A DNA stretch of 64,000 nucleotides from JACCZX01 sp963786295. Lineage in GTDB: Bacteria; Pseudomonadota; Gammaproteobacteria; Burkholderiales; Burkholderiaceae_F. Shown piece by piece: positions 29,035 to 39,502 of this stretch. The notes under the pieces were generated by a model. That model was given only the letters and a program-made list of their open reading frames with translations, was not told the origin of the DNA and ran no database searches. The translations under genes and the position numbers were made by a program. The stretch's first letter is position 1. The number at the start of each line of letters is the position of its first letter. The stretch spans positions 186,001 to 250,000 of the forward strand of contig CAWAYV010000027.1 in assembly GCA_963786295.1 (NCBI GenBank). Direction: 5' to 3'.

Positions 29035-29806
29035 CTAGAACGCGCAAAGCGCCAGCTCGAAATGGCACGTCTCGATCCATCGAACGCGGTTTCGGCTCGC
29101 GATCCTGCGTCGTAAAGCGTATCCAGAGCATGTACTTGTTGGCACTGATTTCCGGAATGGCGTTGAGCGCGCCATCGACTCTCACCTGCAACAACGCGTA
29201 GGTTCGTCCCTGCAACATTTGCTGAAACGCGCCCTGCGCCGCGACCTGCTTGCTGCGATGCGCGGTTTCGCGCAGCAGCTTCAAAACGATCGCCAGCGCC
29301 GAATGAAATTGCAGCATCGGGGCAACCCAGTTTTGCAAATCGCGCGCCCTCGTGTCGACGTCGCGGGTCAACCATGCGTGATACGACGGCAGGTCAAACT
29401 CGCACGTGCCACCGGGAATGATCGCGCGGCTGCGGATGCTCATCAGCCACTCGTTGTCACGCACATGCTGTCCGGCTTTGCCCGTGGTGGCATTCAGGTT
29501 CTGCTGCGCGCGTTCGATTTCGGACAGCACGCCGGACAGCGCGCTCTCCGACACCTGTGGATTGTTGCGCAGCGCTTGAAGCGTTTGCTTGTGGCGCTCG
29601 AGCTCCTGCAACAAGTCCGATCTCAAATCGGCGCGCGACGTGACCTCAAGGATTTCGAAGAGCGTCAGCAGCGCAGTGTGGTGGCAGTATGAATGCTCCT
29701 GCGCGCAGAAGTACATCAACTTGTCGAACAGGTCTTCAAGACGCAGCAAGGTCCGGACGCGCTCGCTGAACGGGTACTCGTACAAGACCTTACCGTCGGT
29801 CGACAT
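29035..29806 (-). CDS. zapD: cell division protein ZapD (frameshift near the end)
   Basis: Z-ring associated protein that bundles FtsZ filaments. VLYEYPFSERVRTLLRLEDLF at the N-terminus and YMLWIRFTTQD near the C-terminus are conserved. The frame shifts by +1 in a T3 run (plus-strand 29060-29062); with one base removed it ends DVPFELALCAF and stops at 29035. Without repair the frame would run through yacG. About 256 residues. Grouping with coaE and yacG is standard in betaproteobacteria. Confidence 0.9.
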
Positions 29807-29839
29807 CTCGCAGTGAACTTAGGAGCATGGTCGAAGATA

Positions 29840-30479
29840 TCACAGGGTTTCGCTTGATCGTTTCATCGCGGCGGATCGTAGATAAGTGCGATGCAGATGC
29901 TCCACCCTGCGTTGGATCTCTTCGAGCGGCGCCTCGTTGATCAACACGTCGTCTGCCACCGCTAGTCGCTGCGGGCGAGTCGCCTGCGCGGCGATGATGC
30001 TTCGCGCCAGTTTCTCATCGATATCGGTGCGGGCGCACACGCGCGCAATCTGCGTCGCCTCGCTGCAATCGATCAACAGCACGCGGTCAACGTTATCGCG
30101 CCAGTTGCCTTTTTCGACCAACAAGGGCACGACGAACACCACGTATGGGCAACCGCCGGCAATCAGCTCGGCACCGCGTTCGCGCATCGCGGTCCGGATC
30201 ATCGGGTGCAGCAGCGATTCGAGCCGCGTGCGCGCGGCGACGTCGGAGAAAACATGGGCGCGCATACGCGCGCGGTCCAGTGAGCCGTCGGCGGCAATCG
30301 CCTCGGTGCCGAATGACTCGCGTAACGCCTCGATGGCAGCGCCGCCCGTGTTCGTCAGTTGATGCGCGATTGCGTCAGCGTCGATGATCGCGGCGCCGCG
30401 ACGCCGACAGCATCGTAGCGATCGTGGACTTGCCGCTGCCAACGCCACCCGTCAGGCCGACGCTGAAAGCGGTAAACAT
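29840..30479 (-). CDS. coaE: dephospho-CoA kinase (one frameshift)
   Basis: Phosphorylates dephospho-CoA, the last step of coenzyme A synthesis. The P-loop GLTGGVGSGKST is in one frame and GAAIIDADAIAH onward in another; a +1 shift near 30403 separates them. Repaired length is about 212 residues, as usual. In repaired frames the ATG at 30479 overlaps the pilD stop as TGATG. It is the second half of a pilD-coaE-zapD-yacG string. Essential, so the shift is likely an error. Confidence 0.9.
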
Positions 30480-31317
30480 CAGAGCGGAACTAACCAGCGC
30501 GTCAATCGATCCCCGGTCGAGCATCACGATCATGCCAGCGGCCGCAAGATACGGACCGAATGGGATCGGAATTTCGCGTCCGCGCCGCGCCAGAATGATC
30601 AGCGCAATACCGACGACCGCACCGACCAACGACGACAGCAGCACGATCGGCAACAACGCTTTCCACCCCATCCAAGCGCCAAGCGCGGCGAGCAGCTTGA
30701 AGTCGCCGTAGCCCATTCCTTCCTTGCCGGTGGTCGAGCTTGAACAACCAGTAGATCGACCAAAGCACCAGATAGCCCGCCGCAGCGCCGATCACGGCGT
30801 CTCTGAGCGGCACGAACAGGCCGAATACGTTGGCGAGCAAACCGAGCCAGAGCAACGGCAGGGTCAAGTCGTCGGGCAGCAGCGTCGTATCGGCATCGAT
30901 GAATGTTAGAGCGATCAGTGTCCACGTAAATACGAGGGCAAGCGCCGTCTGCCATGTCAGCCCGAACTTCCAAGCGACAATCGCCGATAACACCGCAGTC
31001 AGCGCTTCGACAATCGGATAACGCGCTGAGATGCGAGCAGCGCAGTGCGCGCACTTGCCTCGCAATGCAAGCCACGATGCAATCGGGATGTTGTCGACCA
31101 CTCGCAGAGGCGTCTTGCACTGCGGGCAGTGCGAAGGCGGCACCAGCAGGTTGTAACGTCCGGTCGAGGCGACCGCGGCTCCTTCGAGCTCGGCGCACTG
31201 CGCACGCCAATCTGCCTCCATCATCTTCGGCAGACGATGAATCAGAACATTGAGGAATGAGCCGATCGCCAGGCTGAAGATGGCGACAATGGCGACGAGG
31301 ACAGGACCTTCTAACAA
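30479..31317 (-). CDS. pilD: type IV prepilin peptidase PilD (two frameshifts)
   Basis: Integral membrane aspartic protease that cleaves and N-methylates prepilins. CPQCKTPLRVVDNIP and CAHCAARIS form the cysteine-rich cytoplasmic loop; the first catalytic Asp is in FIDADTTLLPDDLTLP and the second in GMGYGDFKLLAALGAWMGW. Frame shifts of +1 near 30735 (before TGKEGMGYGD) and in a G4 run (30511-30514, minus strand) must be removed; the end then reads DRLTRWLVPL. As written, the last part runs in frame into coaE. Start TTG 31317 is tentative. About 279 residues. Confidence 0.88.
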
Positions 31318-31365
31318 GTATCAGTTGCCGGCGTTGCGCAAGCGACGCCGGCTCCTCCTGAGTTG

Positions 31366-32602
31366 CTATACCACCTGACCGAGCTTGAAGATCGGCAGGT
31401 AAATCGCAATCACGATGCCGCCGACGACGACGCCGAGAATGACCATGATCATCGGCTCGAGCAAACTCGCCAACGCATCCACGGTTTCATCGACCTCGCG
31501 CTCGTAGTAGTCAGCGACTTTGGACAGCATCGAATCGAGCGAACCCGATTCCTCGCCGATCGACGTCATCTGAATCGCCATGTTCGGAAACACACCGGTG
31601 TTCTGCATCGACTGCGCCAAACTCGTGCCGATATTGACCTCGTTCTGAACCTGCTTGGTCGCTTCCTTGTAAACCCAGTTTCCGGCTGCCGGCCCGACCG
31701 AGTCGAGCGCCTCGACCAGCGGCACACCGGCGGCAAACGTCGTTGCCAGCGTTCTGCTCCAGCGCGCGATCGATGCCTTCTGCAGCATCTCGCCCAGCAC
31801 CGGCAGCTTCAGCAGGGCACGATCGACGGCAGCCTTGACCTTTGGCGATCGCCGCCACGCCTGCAGCAGGAAGTAAACGCCGCCAAAGGCAATGCCGAAT
31901 ACGACGTACCAGTAGGCGACCATGAAGTCCGACATCGCGATCACCATCAGCGTCGGCGCAGGAAGGTCGGCGCCGAAGCTGGTGAACACGCTCTTGAACG
32001 ACGGAATCACGAAGATCATGATGACCGCGGTGACCAGGATCGCCACCAGAATGATCATGATCGGGTAGAACATCGCCTTCTTGATCTTGCCCTTCAGCGC
32101 GATCGTCTTTTCCTGATACGTTGCGAGGCGATCGAGCAGCGTTTCCAAGAATACCCGCTTGTTCACCGGCAGCGACCAGGTTGCAGAACAGCGGATCGAA
32201 GTACAGCGGGTACTTGCGGAACGCCTGGTTCAAGCTGGTACCGGTTTCGACGTCCGAGCGAATGTCGTTCATCAAGCGCGCCATCGACGGGTTCGAGTGC
32301 CCCTTGCCGACGATGTCGAACGCCTGCATCAACGGCACACCGGCCTTCAGCATCGTCGACAACTGACGCGAAAACAGCGCGAGGTCCTTTTCGGTGATCT
32401 TCTTGCCGCGCGAGAAGCTCTGCTTCTTGATCTTGGTCGTCATGATGCCGCGCCGGCGCAGCGACGCGGCGACGACCGACTCGCCGCCGGCGCGCATATC
32501 GCCCTTTACGACGCGGCCGTTCTTGTCGCGCCCCTCCCAGTGAAACATCGACTCGCGTACTGATGCAGTGGGGCGTGCTTTGGCAAGTGTTCCGGTAGCC
32601 AT
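31366..32602 (-). CDS. pilC: type IV pilus inner-membrane platform protein PilC (one frameshift)
   Basis: Polytopic GspF-family platform that couples the pilus ATPase to pilin assembly. Two GspF domains are seen: FSRQLSTMLKAGVPLMQAFD near residue 80 and SRTLATTFAAGVPLVEALD near 280, with membrane segments after each and the C-terminal LLEPMIMVILGVVVG. A +1 shift at a doubled base (32147-32148) falls between EQAGIL and ETLLDRLA. ATG 32602 is preceded by GGAG. About 411 residues. Downstream of pilB by about 20 nt. Confidence 0.92.
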
Positions 32603-32622
32603 CAATTACTCCGCTTCGACTT

Positions 32623-34374
32623 CTATACGTTAGTACAACCGAGCACCTCTTCGAGCGAGGTGATTCCCTGCTTGACCTTCACCAACCCCGACTGGCGCAA
32701 GTCGCGCACGCCGTTTCTTTGCGCCTCGCGTCCGATATCGATCGCGGTGGCGCTTCTTCAAAATCATGTCCTGCATCGCCTCGGTGATCGGCATTACCTG
32801 ATAAATGCCGAGCCGGCCTTTGTAGCCGCTGCCCTTGCAGCGCTCGCAGCCGATGGGCTTGTAGGGAATCCAGCTGCCGTCGAGTCGGCTGCGCTAAATC
32901 CGGCGCCGATGAACGCATCCTTCGGCAGATCGTATGGCTGTTTGCACGCGCAAAGCTTGCGCGCGAGCCGCTGTGCGGTGATCAGAATGATGCTCGACGC
33001 GATGTTAAATGGCGCAACGCCCATGTTCAACAACCGCACCAGCGTGCCAGGCGCATCGTTCGTATGCAACGTCGACAGCACCATATGTCCCGTTTGCGCC
33101 GCCTTGATCGCGATGTCCGCGGTTTCAAGATCGCGGATCTCGCCGACCATGATCACATCCGGATCCTGGCGCAAAAACGAGCGCAGCGCACTGGCAAAAG
33201 TCAGCCCGGCCTTTTCGTTGAGGTTGACCTGGTTGATGCCGGCCAGCTGAATTTCGGCAGGATCTTCGGCGGTCGAAATGTTGATGTCGGGCTTGTTCAG
33301 AATATTCAGACACGTGTACAGCGACACCGTCTTGCCCGAACCGGTCGGCCCGGTCACCAGCACCATGCCGTACGGCCGCTGCACGCAGTCAAGCAGAATC
33401 TGTTTTTGGTCGGGCTCGTAGCCGAGCGCGTCGACGCCCAGCTTGGCCTGCGATGCATCCAAAATCCGCATCACGATTTTTTCGCCGAACAGCGTCGGCA
33501 ACGTGCTGACGCGAAAATCGATCGCCCGCGTGCCGGATAGCGCGAGTCTTCATGCGTCCGTCCTGCGGCACGCGCTTTTCTGCGATATCGAGCCGCGACA
33601 AGACCTTGATGCGCGTCGACAGCCGTTCTTTGATCGCCAGCGGCGGCTGCGCGACTTCACGCATCTGACCGTCGAGGCGGAAGCGAACGCGATAGAACTT
33701 TTCGTACGGCTCGAAGTGCAAATCGGACGCGCCTTCGCCAATCGCGTCGAGCAGCAGCTTCTGCAGGAAACGCACGACCGGCGCGTCGTCGACCTCGGCG
33801 GTGGCCGCAGCATCTTCAGCCGGAGACCTCGCCGGGCTCATCCAGCATCCCGAAATCGATGTCCTCGCTGCCGCCGCTACATCGTATCGAGCGCTTGCGC
33901 CACGCTCTGCGCCTGCGCCTCGACGTGCCGCATCAGCTTGTCGTGTTCGACGACGATCACGTCGATCGCGAGCTGCGTCTGAAACTTGATCTGGTCGAGC
34001 GCGTGGGTGTTGGTCGGATCGGAAACGGCGACCGCAAGGCGATTGCCGCGCTTGCGCAGCGCCAGCACGCGCAGCGATCCCACCAACTTCTTGTCGATGA
34101 TGTCTTTGGGTAACTGCTCGATGTCGACAGCGCCCAAGTCGAGCAAAGGATGTCCGAAAGTGTCGGCCGCGAACTTGGCGATCGCAGCCGACGACAGCCC
34201 AGTCACGTCGGCCGAGCCGACCAATTCATCGATGAACTGCGTGTTGCCCTGTGTCGCCTTGCGCGCGAAATTTTCCGCGCGATCGGGCCGCAGCTTGCCT
34301 TGCTGCACGAGCGCCCGCGCGAGGCCCGTGAGGGCTCCGACGGCAGCCGCAGAACCTTGCATTACGGTGGACAT
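32623..34374 (-). CDS. pilB: type IV pilus assembly ATPase PilB (five frameshifts)
   Basis: Hexameric GspE/PilB ATPase that powers pilus extension. N-terminal MshEN-like region (ADTFGHPLLDLGAVDIEQLP), then ASDLHFEPYEKFYRVRFRLDG, Walker A VTGPTGSGKTVSLYT, Asp box, Walker B PDVIMVGEIRDLETADIA, and C-terminal CERCKGSGYKGRLGIYQ. Apparent indels lie near 33879 (+1), 33820 (+1), 33548 (+1), 32886 (-1) and 32755 (+1); their sum restores the frame, ending QGITSLEEVLGCTNV at TAG 32623. About 583 residues, normal. With this density the gene is unreadable without correction, yet every domain is present. Confidence 0.88.
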
Positions 34375-34627
34375 CAGGTATTAAGATCCCAAACCTCTTA
34401 CCGGGCTCGATTTGGTCGAGCTACTTGGAAGTTCGAGCAGTTCGAACCGCCAAGTTATAGCCGGCCGGCCACCCTAGAGAAGGCGAAAGATACCGCTGAT
34501 AAGCCGTGGATTTGTAAACCTAAACTACCGCAAACTGGGCAAGACGATCGGCGCAGACCACTTGCGGCCGAACGCAATCTGATTTCGTGAGGACAGCGGA
34601 GCAGCGGGGAGCAAAAAGCAGGGAATG

Positions 34628-34704
34628 TGGTCGGGGTGAGAGGATTTGAACCTCCGACTCCTGCGTCCCGAACGCAGTACTCTACCAGGCTGAGCTACAC
34701 CCCG
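34628..34704 (-). tRNA. tRNA-Pro (anticodon CGG)
   Basis: On the minus strand the 77-nt cloverleaf begins CGGGGTGTAG, has D-arm GCTC...GAGT, anticodon stem CTGCG/CGCAG with loop TTCGGGA, T-arm GGAGGTTCAAATCC, and an encoded CCA end. The acceptor stem pairs CGGGGTG with CACCCCG. The anticodon CGG reads proline CCG codons. It lies between pilB and ispB. Confidence 0.96.
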
Positions 34705-34741
34705 AAGATCACGATTCGTGCCATCTATACGCGCTGTAGAG

Positions 34742-35773
34742 TCAGCGATTACGGTCGATCGCAAAGTCAGTCAAGTGTAGCAAGGAATCCCTGAAAATCG
34801 TCTGCGGCAGCGCATGCATCGCTGCGCGAGCGTTGTTCGCTTCCTGCTCGGCGAGCGCGCGCGAATAGTCGAGCGACCCGTTTTCGGTGACGATGCGCGC
34901 GACCGTCGAAAAGTCACCGCTGACCGTCGCGCACCGCTGCGGTTACAAAATCGCGCTGCGCTGGAGCCGCGCAGCGCAGCGCATGGATCAGCGGCAGGGT
35001 CATCTTGCCTTCGCGCAGATCGTCGCCCAGCCGCTTGCCGATTTCTTCGCTGTCGCCCGAATAGTCGAGCACGTCGTCGATGATCTGAAATGCTTTTCCG
35101 AGCGAGGCACCGTAGCTTGCGCAGCTGTCCTCGACTGCAGCGTTCGCGCCGGCGATGACCGCTGCAATGCGTGCGCCGGCTTCGAACAAGGTCGCCGTCT
35201 TGCGCTCGACGACGTCGAAATACCTGATCTTCATTGACCGATGGGTCGTGGATGTTGAGCAACTGCAGCACTTCGCCTTCGGCGATCCGATTGGTCGCAT
35301 CGGCCATGATGCGCATGACGCGCGGACTGCCAGCTTCGACCATCATCTGAAAAGACCGCGAGTACAGAAAGTCGCCGACCAGCACACTGGCGGCATTGCC
35401 GAACATCGAATTGGCAGTCGAGCGGCCGCGGCGCAAGTCTGATTCGTCGACGACGTCGTCGTGCAGCAGCGTGGCGGTGTGAATGAACTCGATCACGGCC
35501 GCCAGATTCGACGTGTTTTTCGCCGCGATAGCCGAGCGCGCGCGCTATCAGCATCAACACGGCAGGGCGCAACCGCTTGCCGCCGGCGCAACGATGTACT
35601 CGGCGATCGTGTTGATGAGCGCAACGTCCGACTCAAGCCGCGTCCGGATGGTTCGATCGACCAGCAGCATGTCGGCGGTGATCGGCGCGAGCACGTCTTG
35701 CAGTCCACCGGCGGTATCGGCAGCCGGCGCATAACGCCGTGACGGCAGAAGTGGGGGTCGCCAAATCCGTCAT
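34742..35773 (-). CDS. ispB: octaprenyl/polyprenyl diphosphate synthase IspB (five frameshifts)
   Basis: Trans-prenyltransferase that makes the side chain of ubiquinone. The first aspartate-rich motif LLHDDVVDESDLRRG and the second FQIIDDVLDYSG are intact, and GGKRLRP, which binds the substrate, can be rebuilt. Apparent indels near 35724 (+1), 35583 (-1), 35509 (+1), 35226 (+1) and 34922 (+1) sum to zero frame. The repaired protein is about 343 residues, ending FRDSLLHLTDFAIDR. The start ATG 35773 (MTDLATPTS) is the best guess. Divergent from rplU, a conserved arrangement. Confidence 0.87.
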
Positions 35774-35779
35774 TCGGCG

Positions 35780-35785
35780 ATTATA
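35780..35785 (-). promoter_or_regulatory. perfect -10 box upstream of ispB
   Basis: TATAAT on the minus strand sits only six bases before the predicted ispB ATG, so transcription would start at or next to the start codon. No good -35 is seen 16-18 bp upstream. Confidence 0.4.
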
Positions 35786-35815
35786 GGTGTGCGTCAGACG
35801 ATGCTCCGGCGCGGT

Positions 35816-35844
35816 TTGACGCGTTTTGCCGACGGTGAGATAAT
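35816..35844 (+). promoter_or_regulatory. sigma70 promoter of rplU-rpmA
   Basis: TTGACG (35816-35821) and GATAAT (35839-35844) are 17 bp apart, about 45 bp before the rplU start codon. A strong consensus fit for a ribosomal-protein operon. Confidence 0.7.
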
Positions 35845-35888
35845 CTGCGGCTTTTTCGGCCGGACTCATCGGCACGCTAGGAGTTCTG

Positions 35889-36197
35889 ATGTACGCAGTC
35901 ATCAAATCGGGCGGCAAGCAGTATCGAGTCGCTGCGGGCGACACCGTCAAGATCGAGTCGGTGCAGGGCGACGTGGGCCAGCAGCTGAAGCTGACCGATG
36001 TGTTGACGATCGCCGATGGCGACAACGTCCGCTTCGGCGCTCCGTTTGTGTCGGGTGCCGCGGTAATGGCGACGGTGCTGGGTCATGGGCGGCACGACAA
36101 GATAACTATTTTCAAGATGCAGCGTCGCAAGCACTTTCAAAAGCATGGCGGGCATCGGCAGAATTACACCGAGTTGCGGATCGATAGCATCGGGTAG
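35889..36197 (+). CDS. rplU: 50S ribosomal protein L21
   Basis: Small basic protein of the large subunit that contacts 23S rRNA and L20. MYAVIKSGGKQYRVAAGDTV at the N-terminus and FKMQRRKHFQKHGGHRQNYTELRI at the C-terminus give the family. 102 residues, intact. AGGAG lies upstream of ATG 35889. First gene of the rplU-rpmA unit, transcribed from the promoter at 35816. Confidence 0.97.
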   Translation: MYAVIKSGGKQYRVAAGDTVKIESVQGDVGQQLKLTDVLTIADGDNVRFGAPFVSGAAVMATVLGHGRHDKITIFKMQRRKHFQKHGGHRQNYTELRIDSIG

Positions 36198-36258
36198 GGA
36201 AGCCGGCCCGCGTTGCGGTCCGGCAACGGATTGGTTGGCGTAGAGCGAAGGTTTACAA

Positions 36259-36537
36259 ATGGCACACAAGAAAGCGGGCGGCTCGTCGCGTAACGGCCGC
36301 GACTCGCAGTCCAAGCGTCTCGGCGTCAAGGTGTACGGTAACCAGGCGATCACGGCCGGCGCCATTATCGTGCGGCAGCGCGGAACGCAGTTTCATGCGG
36401 GTGAGAACGTCGGCATGGGGCGCGACCATACGTTGTTCTCGCTGATAAATGGCAAGGTGCAGTTCGACGTTCGCGGCGCGAAGAGCCGCCGTGTCGTCAG
36501 GGTGCAGGCCGAAGAACCAGTGAGCCGAGCGGCATAG
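36259..36537 (+). CDS. rpmA: 50S ribosomal protein L27
   Basis: L27 reaches the peptidyl-transferase centre with its N-terminal tail. MAHKKAGGSSRNGRDSQSKR, then GVKVYGNQAITAGAIIVRQRGT are nearly invariant. 92 residues, intact; no cleavable N-terminal extension of the Firmicutes type. Followed by a strong intrinsic terminator at 36567. Confidence 0.97.
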   Translation: MAHKKAGGSSRNGRDSQSKRLGVKVYGNQAITAGAIIVRQRGTQFHAGENVGMGRDHTLFSLINGKVQFDVRGAKSRRVVRVQAEEPVSRAA

Positions 36538-36566
36538 CGGTCGACGTTCGCCTTATTTTTATGTAG

Positions 36567-36602
36567 AGGCCCTGCCGTCCGCGGCGGGGCCTTTTGCTTT
36601 TT
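36567..36602 (+). terminator. intrinsic terminator after rpmA
   Basis: AGGCCCTGCCG and CGGCGGGGCCT form an 11-bp stem with one G.U pair around a TCCG loop, followed by TTTTGCTTTTT. It ends the rplU-rpmA transcript 30 nt after the rpmA stop; obgE starts 25 nt further, so it needs read-through or its own promoter. Confidence 0.85.
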
Positions 36603-36626
36603 GGGATCCAACTCTCGGAACGCAGC

Positions 36627-37716
36627 GTGAAATTTATCGACGAAGCGACGATTGACATCGCGGCCGGCAACGGCGGCGATGGCTGCGCGTCGTTCCGACG
36701 TGAAAAGTTCATTCCGAAAGGCGGACCTGATGGCGGTGATGGTGGCCGCGGCGGTAGCGTGTGGGTGGTCGCCGACCGCAACATCAATACGCTGATCGAT
36801 TTCCGCTATGCACGCCGGTATCAGGCGGAAAACGGTGAGAAAGGGCGCGGCGCCGATTGTTACGGCGCGGGTGGAGCCGATATCGATCTGCGCGTTCCTG
36901 TTGGCACCGTGATTACGGATGCCGACACCGGCGAAAAACTGGTCGACATGATTGCGCACGGCCAGCGCGCGTTGCTGGCGCAAGGCGGTCGCGGCGGCAT
37001 CGGCAATCTGCACTTCAAGTCGAGCACCAATCGCACGCCGCGGCAATTTACGAAGGGTGAGCCGGGGCAACAGCGCAAGCTGAATCTCGAGTTGCGCGTA
37101 CTGGCCGATGTCGGATTGCTCGGTTTACCCAACGCCGGCAAGTCGACGCTGATCCGCGCTGTGTCAAACGCTCGTCCGAAGGTGGCGGACTATCCATTCA
37201 CAACGTTGCATCCGCATCTCGGGGTCGTCCGCGTCGGTCCGGAGCAAAGCTTCGTCATCGCCGACATTCCCGGCTTGATAGAAGGTGCGGCCGAAGGCGC
37301 CGGCTTGGGTCATCAGTTTTTGCGGCACTTGAGCCGAACCGATCTGTTGCTGCATCTGGTCGATTGCATGCCGCCGGAGGGCGACGATCCGGTGCGAGGT
37401 GCACGAGTGATCGCCGCCGAGCTACGCAAGTACGACGAGAAGCTTTATCGCAAGCCGCGCTGGTTTGTGCTTGAATAAGATCGATCTGGTGCCGGCCGAT
37501 GAGCGCGATGCTCTGCTGCACGAATTCCGCCGCCGATTGCGAACCAAGGCGCCTGTTTTCGCCGTGTCCGCCGCGACCGGCGACGGGTGTCGTGAGTTGG
37601 TATCGGCGATAGCGCGCTTTCTTACGACGCAACGCGCCGAGCATGCGAAAGAACGAGGCGACGTCGATGCGCGTTTCAGCACCGAAGACGCCGAAGATGT
37701 CAGGGACCGCGTATGA
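36627..37716 (+). CDS. obgE: GTPase ObgE/CgtA (one frameshift)
   Basis: Essential ribosome-assembly and stress GTPase. The glycine-rich Obg fold (AGNGGDGCASFRREKF, GGDGGRGGSVW) is followed by the G domain: G1 GLPNAGKST, G3 DIPGLIEGA. The G4 motif NKID is split: a +1 shift at a TT (37471-37472) lies between WFVL and NKIDLVPADE. GTG 36627 gives VKFIDEA, the family start. Repaired length about 362. Its stop overlaps the proB ATG. Confidence 0.92.
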
Positions 37717-38831
37717 CGTCGGCGATTGCCGCCGCACGCCGAATCGTTGTCAAGATCGGCAGTAGCTCGGTGACCGCCGATGGCCGCGGACTCGATCACG
37801 GTGCGATCGATAGTTGGGCGCGCCAGATCGCTGCGCTGCGTGCGGGTGGCAAGCAAGTGCTGCTGGTGTCGAGCGGCGCGATTGCCGAAGGCATGCAACG
37901 ACTCGGCTGGAAGCGGCGACCGCACGAAATCCACGAACTGCAGGCGGCAGCCGCCGTCGGGCAGATGGGTCTGGCGCAGGCGTATGAAGCCAGCTTTCGC
38001 GCGCACGGCTTGCAGACTGCGCAAGTACTGTTGACGCATACCGATCTGGCCGACCGTGCGCGGTACCTGAATGCGCGCTCGACTTTGTTCACTTTGCTTC
38101 ATCTCGGTGTCGTGCCGGTGATCAACGAAAACGATACCGTCGTGACCGATGAGATCAAGTTTGGCGACAACGACACGCTCGGCGCGCTGGTCGCCAATCT
38201 TAGTCGAAGCCGATGCCTTGATCATTCTGACCGATCAGGCCGGTCTCTATTCGGATGACCCGCGCCGCAATGCGAGTGCAACCGTCATCAGGATGCGCTT
38301 GCCGGCGATCCATCACTCGAAGCAATCGCCGGAGGTGCCGGAAGCGGCACCGCGCGCGGCGGCATGTTGACCAAGGTGCTGGCAGCCAAACGTGCCGCGC
38401 GTAGTGGTGCGCACACCATCATCGCCGCGAGCCGCGAGCCCGACGTCCTGATTCGTCTCGCGCAGGGCGAAGCGATCGGCTCACAACTGACGGCCGGGAC
38501 CGCAGTCTTAACTGCGCGTAAACAATGGCTGGCAAGTCATCTGCAGTGCAGAGGACAGCTCGTGATCGACGACGGCGCCGCGCGTGCCTTGATCGTGGGG
38601 GGCAAGAGTTTGCTGCCGATCGGTGTAATGAGCGTGAACGGCGAGTTTCAGCGCGGCGATGTGGTGGCATGCATCGATAAGCTCGGGCGCGAGGTCGCGC
38701 GCGGGCTCGCTAACTACTCCAGCACTCAAAGCCGTTTGATCGCACGCAGGCCGACGGCGGAGATCGAGAATGTCCTGGGCTTTATCGAAGAACCCGAGCT
38801 GATACACCGCGACAACCTGGTGCTCACGTAG
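37713..38831 (+). CDS. proB: glutamate 5-kinase (two frameshifts)
   Basis: First step of proline synthesis, phosphorylating glutamate. RIVVKIGSSSVTADG and VSSGAIAEGMQRLGW mark the amino-acid kinase fold; ENDTVVTDEIKFGDNDTL is the substrate region; a C-terminal PUA domain (PIGVMSVNGEFQRGDVVAC) follows. Frame shifts: +1 at a TT (38200-38201) before VEADALIILTDQAGLY, and -1 near 38289 before DALAGDPSLEAIAGGAG. About 372 residues after repair. Overlaps obgE by ATGA. Confidence 0.9.
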
Positions 38832-38848
38832 CGCGCCGCGGCCACTGA

Positions 38849-39430
38849 TTACGCTGCTTCGCTCGGCGGCTCCGCCGCGATGCCACCAACGGTCAGTGTC
38901 GAAGGTTTATCGAGAGTTGTAGGACGGGCGCGCGCCGACTTCACGTGCCCGCGCACCGGTTTGAACACAAACCGCGACAACTCGAGCAGCGCTTGCTGAT
39001 AGACCTCGCGTTTGAATTCGATCACCGCATCGAGCGGGACCCAGTAGTCGTGCCAACGCCACGCATCGAACTCCGGATGCGCGGTCGCGCGCAGTCGAAC
39101 GTCGCAATCGCGCGCAACTAGCCGCAGCAAAAACCAGATTTGCTTCTGGCCACGATAGTTGCCGCGCAGCTCGCGGCGAATCCATTGATCTGGTACGTCG
39201 TAGCGTAGCCACTCGCGCGTACGACCGACGAGCTTCACATGATCGCCGCTCAGTCCAATTTCTTCACCGAGCTCGCGATACATCGCTTGCTCGGGTGATT
39301 CGCCGTACTTGATCCCACCCTGCGGGAACTGCCACGAATGCTGTTTGACGCGTTTACCCCAGAAAACCTCGTTGCGACTGTTAAGCAGGATGATGCCGAC
39401 GTTCGGGCGATACCCGTCCTTGTCCAGCAT
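38849..39430 (-). CDS. rppH: RNA pyrophosphohydrolase RppH
   Basis: Removes pyrophosphate from 5'-triphosphorylated RNA to start decay. MLDKDGYRPNVGIILLNSRN at the N-terminus and the Nudix box starting GGIKYGESPEQA and ending RELGEEIGL are diagnostic. The protein is 193 residues, with a C-terminal tail rich in charged and small residues that extends past the catalytic domain. Convergent with proB, divergent from proS. Confidence 0.93.
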   Translation of the reverse strand: MLDKDGYRPNVGIILLNSRNEVFWGKRVKQHSWQFPQGGIKYGESPEQAMYRELGEEIGLSGDHVKLVGRTREWLRYDVPDQWIRRELRGNYRGQKQIWFLLRLVARDCDVRLRATAHPEFDAWRWHDYWVPLDAVIEFKREVYQQALLELSRFVFKPVRGHVKSARARPTTLDKPSTLTVGGIAAEPPSEAA

Positions 39431-39460
39431 GCCAACCTCTGAACCTTTACTATTTGTTCG

Positions 39461-39490
39461 ATTATAGGGACAGTTCAACGACGTTAACAA
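39461..39490 (-). promoter_or_regulatory. probable promoter of rppH
   Basis: Minus-strand TATAAT (39461-39466) with TTGTTA 18 bp upstream (39485-39490). It would give a short leader before ATG 39430. The proS promoter must share this 72-bp divergent gap but I cannot place it. Confidence 0.5.
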
Positions 39491-39502
39491 CGTTGTTTGG
39501 TG

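Noticed and set aside
31363..32397. 344-codon plus-strand open frame rich in His/Arg/Asp
   Set aside because: Antisense shadow of pilC, which has clear family motifs on the other strand.
36541..36626. Extra N-terminal residues of ObgE from 36594
   Set aside because: They would lie in the terminator loop region; the family start is the GTG at 36627.
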